NCBI GenBank assembly: GCA_029339195.1
Contig: JAPTJF010000565.1
Coordinates: 1 to 35,470, forward strand
DNA length: 35,470 nucleotides
Origin: Micractinium sp. NFX-FRZ
Lineage: Eukaryota; Chlorophyta; Trebouxiophyceae; Chlorellales; Chlorellaceae
Direction: 5' to 3'
Shown: one piece after another, positions 1-11,108 of the stretch
Numbering within the stretch: position 1 is the first letter of the stretch
How the letters are laid out: each line of letters starts with the position of its first letter
Notes under the pieces: generated by a model
Told to the model about the DNA's origin: nothing
What the model saw: the letters and a program-made list of their open reading frames with translations, nothing else
Database searches by the model: none
Program-made: the position numbers and the translations under genes

Positions 1-302
1 TAGCCGCCGCCAGCCAGGCTGTCGCGTATCACCCCCCAGTCACCCAAGCGTGTCACCTTCTTCTTCTTCTTCTTCACTAAACCGTTGCCTCGGCTACTCC
101 TACATTCATCATTTTCCGCAGGGTTGCGTATTTTGGCGTACCACTGGCAGGGCTGGAGAGTTGCGCTCTGCCAGCGAAGCCTGTGCCAACTTTTTCCGCG
201 CGCTCCAAGGGACCGATTGCAGCAAATCGAACGCTCACATGCCACCATCAGCCGGCCGTGCCGGGCTCTAAGGCCCCTAGGGGTCTGGGCGCTCACATTC
301 AG
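1..302 (+). promoter_or_regulatory. Upstream region / probable 5' UTR of the LRR gene
   Basis: No convincing exon is visible before the signal-peptide ATG at 303. The stretch contains a short TTC microsatellite at about 57-75. Because the window starts here, the promoter itself may lie partly outside. Confidence 0.4.
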
Positions 303-3300
303 ATGAAGGCGCGGGTTTTTGCCCTGCTCACAGTGGTCGTCAGATTCGCACTTTGCCAGCGTCAGGACTCGGTCGACGGTGAGTGGCACACGCAGCAAGC
401 GGCGCAACGCACAGGCCCGCCTGCCGCCGCGCCGCCAGCGTCCTGCTGCCTGCTGCACAGCCCGCCTGCCTCGCCGGCTGGCCCCTCTCAACGCTAGGTG
501 CACGGTGGGTGGGTGGAATCCCGCCCAGTCTGTGCTGTGGTACACGCTGCTGATGGCTCAGGCCAAAGACACCCGCCTGTGCTTGGTTCCCTGCACCTCC
601 CGCTGCCTGCCCACGTTGGAGCCCCACACAAGCTCCTTTCTGTCAGCACCCACCTGGCCTGCCCCCGCCTGCCACCCCTCACGCCCCTGCCCTGCCCCTT
701 GCAGTGGCTGCCCTGCTGGCTCAGCGGGATGCAATCACCAATTGGCAGGCCTTTGCTGCCGCCAACAAGCTGGAGGGCTGGCGGGAGGGGGCGCCGGTGT
801 GCACGTGGAGTGGCGTCACGTGTAGCGCTGCGGCGGGAGGGGTGACCCAGATGTGAGCATGGGCGGGGCACACGCGGGTGCAGGCATGCGCTTCATTGCC
901 CACCCCCCCCGGTGTGCTGGCTGACCACGGTTCCTCTCTGGCAGCAGTGCCCTTGCGCCAGCACGCTCCGTGCGCTGCTGGCGCGTGCTGCACCCGCCTG
1001 CCTGCCTGCCCCGCCTGCCGCAGCCTTGTTGACATCACGCGCCCACGGGCCCGGCCTGTGCCGTCCTCTTCCATGGTGCAGCCAGCTGGGGTGCTGGCGG
1101 GACCCGTCAGGCACCAGCCGCCCCCAGGGCGTCTGTGCGTTGCAGGCGCAGGGCACACTGGCACCGGAGCTAGCAAACCTCAGGTGCGACCCTTTTTCCG
1201 CTGGGGGCCGCTGCTGGTACTGCTGCGGGCTGGCTGGAGCTGCTGCTGGTACTGCTGCAGGCTGGCTGGAGCAGCTGCTGGTACTGCTGCTTGCTGGCTG
1301 GAGCCGGTGCTGGTACTGCTGCTGGCTGGCTGGCTGGGGCCGCTGGGGAAGCAGTGCCGGGTTGAGATGGATTCCATTGGGTGCTGCTCGCACACACCAG
1401 AAGGCATCTGATACTCGACATAAAACCGCACCCCCACGTCCCCCCCTCTTCGCCATGCTTAGCCATGCTGCGGGAGCCCAGACCCCAAAGGGCTTCCTTT
1501 GACACCACCCCATACAGCAAGTTTGGATGTAGGGCGGCGCCCCAGTCACCCCAGTCTTTCGAAAAAGCCCTTGGATGCACCGACTCTGCGGTCCCTCCAT
1601 TCTTTTTGCTGCAGGAGCCTGCAATCACTTGACATGTCTGGCCATGCGCTCAAGGGGTCCCTGCCACAGGCCTGGGCCGCCTTCGCCTCGCTCCGAATCC
1701 TGTGAGGGCGGGCGGCAGGAGGGGGCGCTTGGGGCCATGCATGCCTGCTGGTCTCCCACCAAACTTCCACAGCAAAAGAACGGGGCCCGTTGACTGGCAA
1801 CAAACCCTACGTGTACGTCTTGCTGCTGCGTGACTGGGGGCAAAATGCCCTCATTACTATTGTACTGCTCGACTGGCTACACCCCTTGTTCAAAACCCTG
1901 CTGCAGCTACTTGACTGGCAACAACCTGACGGGACCGCTGCCCGATGCCTGGGGCTCACCCGCCGCGCTGCCCTCCCTGGTGGGCCTCGACATTGTGAGT
2001 GAGGGCCCTGCGTCCGGTCAGCACTTGCCTGCTGTAGGTAGCAGTCAGCAAGGATGTGAAGGGGCTCCCCACGGCGCTGCCCTCCCTGGTGGGCTCGACA
2101 GTGTGAGTGCGGCCCCCCTTGGTGCGTGAGTGTGGCCCCTTGGCTCGCGAGCACGCACTCGTTGCAGCCCGCTGGCTGCGAGCGGGGGATCCGCGGCGCG
2201 CTGTGGTGCGCTGTGGTGCGCTGTGGCGCGCTCCCGGGCGGGCCAGGCCGCACTTGCTGCGCCCAGCCCCCTGCCCGGCCCTTGCCCGGCCCGCACCCCC
2301 ACCCAGCGCCACCCCCACCCACCCAGCCTCACCCCACTCACCCGTCTGCCCTCCAAAAACCCTCACATCACACCCTGCAGTCCTCCAACCAGCTGCGCTC
2401 CACGCTGCCCGCCTCCTGGGGGGCCCCAGGGGCCCTCCCCCTCCTGGAAACCATCTACCTGCAGTCCAACCGGCTGAGCGGCACGCTGCCGCCCTCCTGG
2501 GGGGGAATCCCCAAGCTGCAGTACCTGGTACTGTCAAACAATGAGCTGGCGGGCGGCCTGCCGCCTGCCTGGGGCAGCAAGGACGCCTTTGCCCAGCTCA
2601 CCATTTTGTACTTGGATGGCAACAGCTTGTCCGGTGAGCCGCGTGGCTATCTAGTGCCTCAACAGGCGACGTGGTTTTTGTGCCACCTGGTCGCCCCGCC
2701 CGTCCCTCCGTTCGCCTGTCTGCCTGCCGTGCTCCGGCCCCCCCCACCCGCCCCTCAACTGCCTGCTTCCCGCCTGCCCCTCCCCTCCGCCGCTCGCCTG
2801 CCCCCCTGCAGGCACGATCCCCGCTTCCTGGGGGTCGCCCGAGGCTTGGAGCCCCGACATGCAGGCCCTCGATTTCAGAGGGTCGCTCCGCTTAAACGAG
2901 AACCCCCGGCTGTGCGGCACCGTCCCGCCCAGGCTGCAGGCGGCCGTATGCACCGCGCTTGCCTGCCCATCCCCCGGTTTTCTGAAGCCCTGCCCGCCAG
3001 CGCCGCCCTCGCCGCCGCCCTTGCCGGTGCCACCGCTGCCGCCGTGGCCACCGGTGCCAGCGCCGCCCTCGCCGTTGCCGCCCTCGCCGCGCCCACCACC
3101 ACCACCCAGGCCCTCTCCGCCGCCCAGCCCCTCGCCTCTGCCTCCCAGCCCATCCCCTTTGCCCCCCCCCCCCCCCCCTCCGCCGCCCAGCCCGTTTCCC
3201 CCGTCGCCCTTGCCCTCCCCGCCTCCGCCACTGCCACCATCACCGTGGCCGCCCTTCCCCCCTTCGCCTGCCCCTCCATTGCCCCCTCCCTCACCGCCGC

Positions 3301-4574
3301 CGCCGTCGCCTTGGCCGCCCATTCCCTCACCCCCTGCGCCACGACCGCCTCCCCCCACCCCTCCAAGGCCCTGGCCGCCACCACAGCCGACGCCATCAGA
3401 GCCAACGACGGTAGCAGGTGGGCCGGTAGCGCCAGCTGTCGCCATTGCACTGATGTGGGGGGAAGCAGCTGTCACCTTCACACTCATGCTTGGGGGCAGC
3501 AGCTCTCCAAGCCGACTGATGCTGTGCAGCACTGGGAGCACCGAGCAGCCAGCCAGCCAGCTTTGGTCAAGGGAGGAAGCAGCACCTGCTCGCACTCTGC
3601 ACTGTCTGCGCTGGCCCTGCCCACCCGCTGTGCTGCCCCGCTCTGCACCGCAACTGATGCACCGCCCTGCTGCCCCCGCTCTTGTGCAGGCCTCCTCGCC
3701 GGCGGCCCGCTGCTGCCAGCACCGCCCCTGGCCCGCAGCAGCGCCGTGCCTGTGACGGCGCTGGCGGTAGTGGGGGGCTTGCTGGCGCTTGCGGCAGTGG
3801 GGGCCGCCGTGGCTGTGCTTGTGGTGAGTCTGCCTCCCGCCCGCTCTGCTGCATGCTGCCCGCTGCATGCTGTCCGCTGCATAGAAACGAGGCCCGCGGA
3901 GTAAAACTATCCGCGAGTTTCCTTGAGTGGGGTGGTGGGGTTTTGGGGGTGGGTGGTGGTGGAGGGCGAGAGCGAGCTCTCGGAGGGGAAGGAAGGGGAG
4001 GACGAAAAGGGGGTGCCACCACTGTCCACCACTGTCCGCTGCATGCTTTGCGCTGCATGTTGCATGGACTGGTGGGTCGTGGAGTGCAGTTATCTGCAGT
4101 CTTACCATGGTTGCATGGTGCGTGCTGTCCGCTGCATGCTGCATGCATGGAAGCGCCATTACCATCGCTGCTGCTGCCGTCTGCTGATGGGCTGCCGGCA
4201 CAGCTTGCTGCACGCTGGCGGCCTCTGCTGCTGCGTACCGCTGCAGCGCTGCGCTGGTACTGCTGCCAGCGGGCGGGCCTGGCCCTGTCCCCTGTCGCCC
4301 TCGTACTTACCCCTGCCGCCCTCCGGCCCTGCTTCCCCCTTGCCGCGCCATCCTGGTGCAGAGGCGGCGCCGCCAGGTGCGGCACAACCAGCGCCACACC
4401 ACGGCCAGAAGCAGAGCGGGTAGTATAACAGGCAGTAGAGTCAGCGGCCTGTCTCAGGATCTGCTGCCGCGGCTACAAGGGCAGAGCACCCCGGAGACAA
4501 CCGGGGCGGGCCGCCCGGCGTCCACAGCAGGCGGCAGCACTGCCCGCAGCAGCGTTGCTGCGCCCATGCTGTAA
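303..4574 (+). CDS. Secreted LRR protein with extensin-like proline-rich stalk and one transmembrane helix
   Basis: Nine exons: 303-378, 705-852, 1082-1183, 1615-1701, 1907-1994, 2381-2633, 2812-3417, 3690-3823, 4362-4574. They give 568 residues, and phases agree at every junction. The start is the ATG that opens a signal peptide (MKARVFALLTVVVRFALCQ). An LRR N-terminal cap follows (NWQAFAA...CTWSGVTC). About six plant-type LRRs span roughly residues 75-290, with a recurring LP..W(G) signature (LKGSLPQAW, LTGPLPDAWG, LSGTLPPSWGG). A Ser-Pro-rich stretch covers about 308-440. One hydrophobic helix lies at about 473-498 (VPVTALAVVGGLLALAAVGA), followed by a stop-transfer RRRRQVR and a 70-residue tail. 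There is no kinase domain, so it resembles a receptor-like protein or a wall-to-membrane linker. Exon 3 (1082-1183) is the least certain because it is chosen mainly by phase. Ligand and function are unknown. Confidence 0.82.
1211..1345 (+). repeat. 32-bp minisatellite, four units, inside an intron
   Basis: The core CTGGTACTGCTGC recurs at 1214, 1246, 1278 and 1310, an exact 32-base step. The linker is variable and rich in GGCTGGCTGGAG. It lies in the third intron of the LRR gene. A 32-base period is not a codon multiple, so it is unlikely to be coding. Confidence 0.85.
1787..1930 (+). repeat. About 40-bp decayed repeats of an intron end/exon start
   Basis: GACTGG recurs at 1792, 1832, 1871 and 1913 at 39-42-base steps. 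The last copy is the true acceptor and start of LRR exon 5 (1907). The first copy (1790-1808) shares TTGACTGGCAACAA with that exon. The upstream copies therefore look like older duplicates of the exon start left in the intron. Confidence 0.55.
2034..2107 (+). repeat. Decayed copy of LRR exon 5 end plus donor
   Basis: GCTGCCCTCCCTGGTGGG followed by TCGACA and GTGAGTG occurs at the true exon end (donor at 1995). It occurs again 108 bases downstream (donor-like GT at 2103) with one base lost, which shifts the frame. It is a partial exon duplicate inside the intron. Confidence 0.75.
3824..4361 (+). repeat. Last intron of LRR gene with GCTGCATGCTG-type repeats
   Basis: This intron separates the membrane-helix exon from the cytoplasmic tail exon. 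It holds dispersed copies of GTCCGCTGCATGCT (around 3869, 4035 and 4127) with flanking CTGCATG palindromic words. It is not coding in the gene's frame. Confidence 0.5.
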
Positions 4575-4999
4575 CCCAACCAACCGGAGCGAAGCGACAG
4601 TACCAAACGTCACCTTGATCTCGAGGAGGGGATCTTAGTTGCAAAGGAGGAGAGGGGGAAGGTTCCATGGGAGGCGCGGGCTCCCGCCGCCCTGCTGGGT
4701 TGACTTTGCTGGTTTTGCAGCGCTGCGGTGGCAGCTCGGCTCGGGGCAGCCTGCAACGGTCGCACACAGTATCAGGCCGTGTTTGGAGGGTGGGGACCGT
4801 AAGAGCTGAGCTTGCAAGCTTGGCTCCACCATGCCCTGCTGTGCTGCGGCGCCACCTGGCGGAGCAGGCCGCGTTCCATCGACCTCCCCATGGCTCAGGC
4901 ATTCGTCGTTCAAAGTCCGGGGTTTCTTCACCAGCTTCAGAGAGCTAGGGAACAGAGCGAGGGGGCCTTCTCACCCTGCACGCGTTTCGCTCGACCGCC
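4575..4999 (+). other. Intergenic region between LRR and deacetylase genes
   Basis: This stretch must hold the 3' UTR of the LRR gene and the promoter and 5' UTR of the deacetylase. No TGTAA signal and no plausible coding exon were seen. Confidence 0.5.
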
Positions 5000-7900
5000 A
5001 TGCGGTCCCTGCTCGTCCTCGCTCTGCTGGCTGCGGTGGTCGCCCATACCGCTGCTGTGAAGGTCCCGGCTTCCACCAAAGCACCTGGCATTTCCAAGCC
5101 CCCTCAATTCATCCTCATCTCGTGAGTGCCCGCCCGCCATTTTTAAGCTGCCAGATCCGAGTTGTGGGAAGAGGGCGCTTCATATGCCGCGCCGATTCAT
5201 GCAGCGCAGCGGTGGCGTTGGTGCCTGGCAAAAGTGATCTGCAAGTCAGCATCTGGCATCTGCCGGCGCCGCGCATGCCTGGCTCCCCAGCACTTGAATG
5301 TCATGTCGAAGCGACCACCAGGCGAAGTTGCATGCCTCAGGCCGCCAGGTTGAAGGCCCAGGGCTGTGCCGGGCTTGGGGCGGCTCCCAGTACCACCGCC
5401 GCCGCTGCCGCCGCCGCCGCCGGTTCACCCGGCCGCCGCATTCAAATCCTGCCCCGCCCCGCAGCCACGACGATGCCGTCAACAGCGAGGCTTACAAGTA
5501 CGTGTTCGATGTGGCCAACAACTATAAGAACCCCAACGGCTGCAAAATCCCAGTGACCTGGTGAGCAGGGAGGGAGGGAGGGGGCGGTACCGCAACAAAT
5601 CCACCGCAAGCCGGGGAGGGGCCGCCGTGGGCAGACGGGCGGACACATTTGACCGGCGCCGGTTGGACTCGTGGTTTGCAGCACTTTGCGGCTGCCCCTG
5701 CTTTGTTCTCCACCCCCCGGGGCGCAGCGTGGCAAGGGGAGTCGGGAAGGGGCACGGGCGGAGCAGGAGCCGGGGGCGCGGGGTGCATCCTCGCCGACCA
5801 CCTCGGCCCATGCTCCTCGCCCAACGCCCTCTTTATTGACCTGTGTGTGTTTATGCATCCTTGCTTTCCTCCCTCTGTGTGCGACAGGTTTGGCTGCACC
5901 AAGGGCTGCGACTTCAGCTGCTCGTGGGCCAAGAAGATCTGGCAGGCGGGGCACGAGGTGAGCGGCTGGCGGCCCATGATGTTTTTTAAATCTTTTAGTT
6001 TAGTTTTTTTACATCTTTTAGTTCAACTCTTTTTGCACCAGTGATGGGCCGAGGGGCCAAGGGTGTCTGGCTGGCAGGCAGGGAGGGCACAAGGCGAGGT
6101 GCTGTTGTACCACAGACTGCCGTGATTGGATGGCACCCAGCTTGCACCATTTTCCCGCCGCGTCTCGCCACAGCACTGGACGACATGCCTCGCGGCCTGC
6201 GCACCCTACGAGCCGCAGCGCTGCGCAGCCCACCGCGCCCCTTGCAAGGGCAGGCAGGCACATTCACCCGTCCACCCGACCTCCCCACACCCACACTGCT
6301 GCACTGGTACAACAACGAATGCTCCCATGGCACGCTTGCCACCCACCCTCCGTGCGCCCCGTCCGCCCCGCAGATGGCCAGCCACACGGTCAACCACCGT
6401 GACTTGCGTGACATGTCGTACTCGTCTGTGGCCCGCGAGATTCTGGGCGCCCGCGACAAGATCATCTCGTGCGGCATCCCATCCTCCGAGGTCAAGGGAT
6501 TCCGCACCCCCTTCCTCTCAGACTCCCCCAACGTGCGCAAGGTGCTGGCCAACAACGGCTTCAGGTGCGTGCGGCTTGTAGGGCATTGTGCATGTGTATG
6601 ATTGTGCTTGGGCTTTGGGTCGCCCAGGGGTCCTCTCCGACTCACAGGCTGGCAGTGACTTGGCAGTGGTGCTGTTTTGGCGGCGCTGTGTGTGCTGCGT
6701 GTGTGCATGTTCCGGCTCGTTGCGCAACAGATTCCCAGTGCGATTCTTGTGTGGCAGCTCCGAGAACAACGCCCCCCGACCATGCTGCTAGCATCACGTA
6801 TACTCTCGCTCAACCCAACGACGCACCTGCCTGAATGCTCACCTCCCCCCGCGCGCAGGTACGACTCCACCATTGGCGTGGCGGGCGGGCGCAACAAGCT
6901 GTGGCCCGCCACCATGGAGACCGGCGTGCCCTACGACTGCGACCAGGCCGGCCAGCAGTGCTCCGCCTCTGAGCGCTACCCCAACATGTGGTGCGTGCGT
7001 CACAGCCGTGCGTGCGTGCGTGTGCGTGTGTGTGCGTGGAAGCAGGCGTGTTGGGGAGGAGCAGAGGGGCAAGCGGGAGGGGCGGGGCGGCTGCAGCCCA
7101 ACGGGGCAGGGCAGCAAAGGGGCGCCAGCTGGGGGCGCTGCCCCAACATAACATGTGGCGCGTGCGTGGCAGGCGGGCCTGCAGGGGGGCGCGAAGAGGG
7201 CGGGGGGAGGGACGCTCGCCGCCCCTATACCTTGCCCTTTAGGGTGACCTACCTCCCCACGGTATCTACCCCCTGCAGCACCTGCGCCTTTCCCCACCCC
7301 TCTCTGGTGCCGCCGCTCTTCCTCCCTGCAGGCAGGTGCCCCTGTATGAGGACTCTGACGGCAACCTGATGGACTACTGCACCAACGAATCCACCGGCAA
7401 GCCGCGCTCCGGCTGCTCCGTCCACACCCGCCTGACAAAGATGTTCACCGACTCCTACTCCTCCAGCCGCGCCCCCGTCACCATTGGCTTCCACTCTGTC
7501 ACCACCGGATGGCTGAAGAACAAGTGAGCGGGCGGGCGGGCGGCTGTGTGGGGCGGCTGTGTGGGGCGGACTCGCTCGGGCAGCGGCCCTGCTGTGCTGT
7601 GCCCGCTTTGCTGCCCAACACCTCGCAAGCCCTGCACACAGCTAGCTGCCTGCCAGGCAGCTTGCCTCTCTGGACTCCCTCCTTTCTCTGCTGCAACAAG
7701 TTTCGCTGAAGCGCCCTTCTGGCCTCCTACCAAGCCTCCCACCCATCGTGCCTCGCCACCTTCTCCTCCCCCTGCCTTCCCTGCTTGCTCTGCCCCCCTT
7801 GCCTCTGCCGCAGCAAGCTCCGGCCGGACCTCAAGCGCCTCCTCGCCTACCCCCACCCAAGGCCTCCCCACCCTCTCACCAGAGTGCCTCCCCACCCTCT

Positions 7901-8633
7901 CATCTCTCTGCCCATTCTTCCTTCCTTGCTTTGTTGCAGCAAGTTCCGGTCCGACTTGAAGCGCTTCCTTGCCGCCGCCACCGCCTACCCCGACGTGTGG
8001 GTGGTCACCCACGCCCAGTTCCTGGACTGGATGGAGAACCCGGTGCCCATCTCTCAGGTGAGCTTGACTTTTATAATCTGTGCCATACAGGGTGTTTCAG
8101 TAGTGTAAATGTTCAGGTATTGCTTGTTTGTTTACAGTCCGTTTCTCCGCAATGGATCTTGCGATACAGAACCCCAAGAGGCAGCTTGGGCTGGGGGAAA
8201 AGATGCATAAGCAGGGGGGTAGGGATAGGTTGCTGCACAGATGAATTGCGTATTGGTGAAAGGTGGGATGGAGAACCCGGTGCCCATCTCGCAGGTGAGC
8301 TGGCTTCTTTCTTTTGATTAGGTGTTTGGGATGTGCAGTGTGGGCTGGTGCTTGGGGACAGGGTAAGGGGATGGGGCGGCACAGCCCCCTGCCCGGCTGC
8401 TGGGCTGGATGGGAGAGCCCCATGCCCCGCTCACGGGCGGCCGTGATCTTGCCTCCTCTGTTTAGGTCTTGTGATTTGGGGGGTGGGTTGAAGTAGCAGA
8501 ACACAAAACAAAAACAACCTGGTGATGCTGTGACGCACCCGTGCCTCCCTGCCCACCCTCCCTGCCTGCCTCCCGCCTTGCCTCCCGCCTGCAGATGCCC
8601 CAGTTCATGGCCAAGTACAAGTGCTCCAAGTGA
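5000..8633 (+). CDS. Secreted chitin/polysaccharide deacetylase (CE4, NodB-like)
   Basis: Eight exons: 5000-5121, 5465-5560, 5888-5957, 6374-6564, 6859-6990, 7332-7523, 7940-8057, 8595-8633. They give 319 residues. A signal peptide comes first (MRSLLVLALLAAVVAHTAA). CE4 motifs follow in order: motif 1 SHDDA (D43 likely base, D44 metal ligand); motif 2 SHTVNH (H100 and H104, metal ligands); motif 3 GFRTPF (R140, P142); a late motif GFHSV (H258). The PYDC...YP.MWQVPLYEDS block and cysteine pattern resemble animal-type chitin deacetylases. The expected role is removal of N-acetyl groups from chitin-like or GlcNAc-containing wall polymers outside the cell. No carbohydrate-binding module is present. 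The exact substrate is inferred from the family only. Confidence 0.9.
7691..7850 (+). pseudogene. Two decayed copies of deacetylase exon 7 start with acceptor
   Basis: True exon 7 begins at 7940 after TTGTTGCAG with CAAGTTCCGGTCCGACTTGA. A close copy starts at 7814 after GCCGCAG (CAAGCTCCGGCCGGACCTCA). A more decayed one starts at about 7697 after CTGCAA. Steps are about 117 and 126 bases. The 7814 copy keeps a usable acceptor and stays open for some codons, so it could act as an alternative acceptor. Confidence 0.8.
8265..8304 (+). pseudogene. Copy of deacetylase exon 7 end with its donor
   Basis: GGATGGAGAACCCGGTGCCC, then ATCTCGCAG and GTGAGCT, repeats the exon 7 end (donor at 8058) 237 bases downstream, with one mismatch in about 35 bases. 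The second donor lies at 8295. The near identity suggests a recent duplication. Confidence 0.88.
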
Positions 8634-9675
8634 AGAGGCGGTACAGCCGCCCCCCCGCTGCGGGCAGTACAAGTGCAACATGATGCCGCCTGCTGTGGGC
8701 AGTACAAGTGCCCCCGCTGGCTGGAGGGGGCGCTTCATGGCTGCCGCTGTGCCCTGCTGGGGCCATGCACGCCCAGAAATGGCGTGGGCCCCCGCTGAGG
8801 GCAGCTCAGCCCCTTGCTCCGCACCACCTATCGCTGAAGAAGCTCGCCCTCTCTGATGCTGCTCCCAGTAGCTCCCAGCCCTACTTAATGCCAAGAAAGA
8901 TTCGCCTGTGAGTCTACCATGTCCTTCTGCATGCACTGCCCGTGTTGACCACCGAAACCGCCAAACCCCACCACCATTGCTCAGTGATGGATGGGGAGAG
9001 GGACCGGGGCCCCTCGCCTGCCGCCCGCCCCCCCCCTCCCTTATCCTCTGTCCCGTGGCTCCTCGCAAACAAACATCCAAACCCAAGCTAGGCCAGGCCA
9101 GGCCAGACCCACCTCTCCCAGGCAGTGCTTTTTCCCCTCCGCGCACAGTGTTAGGACAGCCAGATGGTCCCCAGAACTCCTCTCTCTCCCCCTTTGCCAG
9201 CCTCACCCCCTCCCCCACCAACCTGATCCATGCACTGCCCGTCCCACGGCAACCCCCGCCTGCAATGGGAGCCCCCAGTGACCTCGGCGCCCCTTTCATA
9301 TGATTCCCCTTAAAGCATGCCTCCAAGTGAGGCACACCCTGAGCAGCACTGCAACATCCCCTTTCCCCCACTTGGTCCTGCCCTCCCTTCCTGCCCCTCC
9401 TCGCGCCGCGGCGCCGCCAGCAGGGCAGCGCCCCATTATGACGCTGCCCCATTGTGCTGCCCCACCGCCTGGTGTATGCCACCGGCCCGCCTCCCCTTGC
9501 CCACCCTCACGCTCTCCTCACCTTGCCGGTCTGCCCATGCACGCACGATTTTACCTGTTTTTGCCCCTACCCACTTCGATTCTTCGCGACCCACGCCGTG
9601 GCCGCCCCAACCCCACTTCATACTCTGCTGCCTGCTGGCTTTGCTGCCCCCAATGTAAGCACGCATGCATACCAC
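8634..9675 (+). terminator. 3' UTR and probable poly(A) region of the deacetylase gene
   Basis: No coding exon is seen. TGTAA, the usual poly(A) signal of green algae, occurs at 9654-9658, which would give a 3' UTR of about 1 kb. The first part repeats the word GTACAAGTGC, present in the last codons (8615), at 8668 and 8702. Confidence 0.5.
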
Positions 9676-10193
9676 GCCCCGTGGTAGCCTCCAACTGTGG
9701 CAGTTCAAAGGCAGGGGCAGGGCAGGGGGGCGCAGGGCAGGGCGGGGACCCTGCCGGTGGCTGCTGCCTGGCTTCGGAGACGCGGTGTAGTCAGCTACAG
9801 TGGGTGCACCACCGGTGCTGGGTGCCGGGCCCTGGGCGTCTTGGTTAGCCATGCAAGTACTGGTTAGAAGGCAGTATGGCTGACCTTGTAGTCCCCTTTT
9901 GCTCCCCCCATCCAGCCCGCTGCAACGGTGCAGCCTGCTGTGCGTCCCGCACTCTCCCTTTCTTGCGTGCGATCCTGGCAGCCCCCTGCTGTTCCAGGGG
10001 TCTGTGTTGCACTCTGTCTGCGGGGTGTTGAGAAGTGGGCACAGGGATCTCAGGAGTCAATGGATGGGCCTGCATGAGGGTGCCCTGGTCAACCAGAGCA
10101 ACAGTTGCCAACAATAATACGTATTTAATACCCGCTGCACCCCCATACTATAATATAGCTGTCACGGTCGGTCACTGCCCATGCTGAGTGCCC
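9676..10193. other. Intergenic region between convergent genes
   Basis: It lies between the 3' ends of the deacetylase (+) and the PQ-loop gene (-). It contains an AT-rich patch at 10107-10162 (TAATACGTATTTAATA and ACTATAATATAG) that stands out in this GC-rich sequence. No gene is visible. Confidence 0.45.
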
Positions 10194-11108
10194 TTAAGCG
10201 CTCACTTCCGCCAGCCCCTGCTCCGCCGCTGCAAGATCACTGCTCTCGCCACGGCGGGGCGTACTGGGGGCTGGGACAGCCTCTGCCCCTGTCGCCAGGC
10301 CTGCGCGCTCATTGCCTCCCTCTGTCGCGGCTGCTGCAGAAGCCCGGCCCGCCTGCAGCCGGGCGTGCTCGCTGTGAGGGCCCCTCCGGTCCAAATAGAG
10401 CTTGCCGCCAATCGTCAGCGTGCACAGCACTGCCGGCGGCGGGTGGGCGCAGGGGCGCGGAGGCAGGGGTGGGGGCGGTTGTGAGCGGGATGGGCAGATG
10501 GGCGAGTATCTGAGGCATTTACAGGCGTCCTCGGGGTGGCGGGTTCTGTATGCACTAGCCGCTGGGGGCGGCCCCCAAGCAGGCAGCACAGTCAGGCTAA
10601 TATGCGGCAGCGAACTCATGAACACTCACCCAGCTCCACAAGCATGCTGACCCAAGCTGCGGTGGCATGAATGTGGAACAGATATATCCACTGCAGCACC
10701 AACCCTGCAGGGCAGGGTGTCGCACTCTGCTGGTGGAAATCAGGCTGCACACTCCCGAACAGCAAGAAAAGCAGGAGAGTGTGGTGGCGTACAAGCCCGG
10801 CAGCGTGCGTCAGCAGCTGCTGTCACCGGTCGGCATGGGGGTCCCGCTTACAGCGACCGCCGCGCGGGTCTAATACACTGCATGCGCGTCCTGCACCTCC
10901 ACCCTCCACTGTCCGGCCGTTGGCTGCCCCACCCACCCTCTGGCGGTGAAGCACCCAGCCACCTACCGGTGGTGAAGAGCGCCAAGAAGGTCAGCGAGAG
11001 GTCACGAGCACTGCGGGTCGTGTACAGCCGCCAGGCCTGGGGCACCAGCATGCCAGCCAGGATGCCCCCGCCCACGGCGCCTAGCACGGTGAACCCCACC
11101 CCTGGCAT
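10194..11108 (-). CDS. PQ-loop/SemiSWEET-like three-helix membrane protein
   Basis: Three exons read on the minus strand: 11108-10967, 10704-10630, 10429-10194. They give 150 residues with consistent phases. Helix 1 carries the PQ motif (GGGILAGMLVPQAWRLY, P23-Q24) followed by TRSARDLS, the loop typical of the MtN3/SWEET-SemiSWEET/PQ-loop clan. Helix 2 is FLALFTTGLVLQWIYLF. Helix 3 is AAWVSMLVELVLCTLTIGGK. A polar tail of about 60 residues follows. Family members are sugar or solute transporters that work as dimers of three-helix bundles; the substrate here is unknown. The ATG at 11108 begins just before helix 1. An upstream exon cannot be excluded because an acceptor-like CAG lies shortly before it. 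Confidence 0.8.

Noticed and set aside
893..1624. Minus-strand Ser/Gln-rich open frames
   Set aside because: They are produced by the 32-bp minisatellite and have no start context, domain or splice support.
2126..3904. A 592-residue continuous plus-strand frame covering several LRR exons
   Set aside because: It reads through introns and uses the wrong frame for the proline-rich domain. Only its LRR and membrane-helix parts belong to the gene.
2651..4213. A 520-residue minus-strand open frame rich in Gly opposite the LRR gene
   Set aside because: It is the mirror of the proline-rich codons (CCG/CCC read as CGG/GGG). The spliced plus-strand model explains the region, with signal peptide, LRRs and membrane helix.
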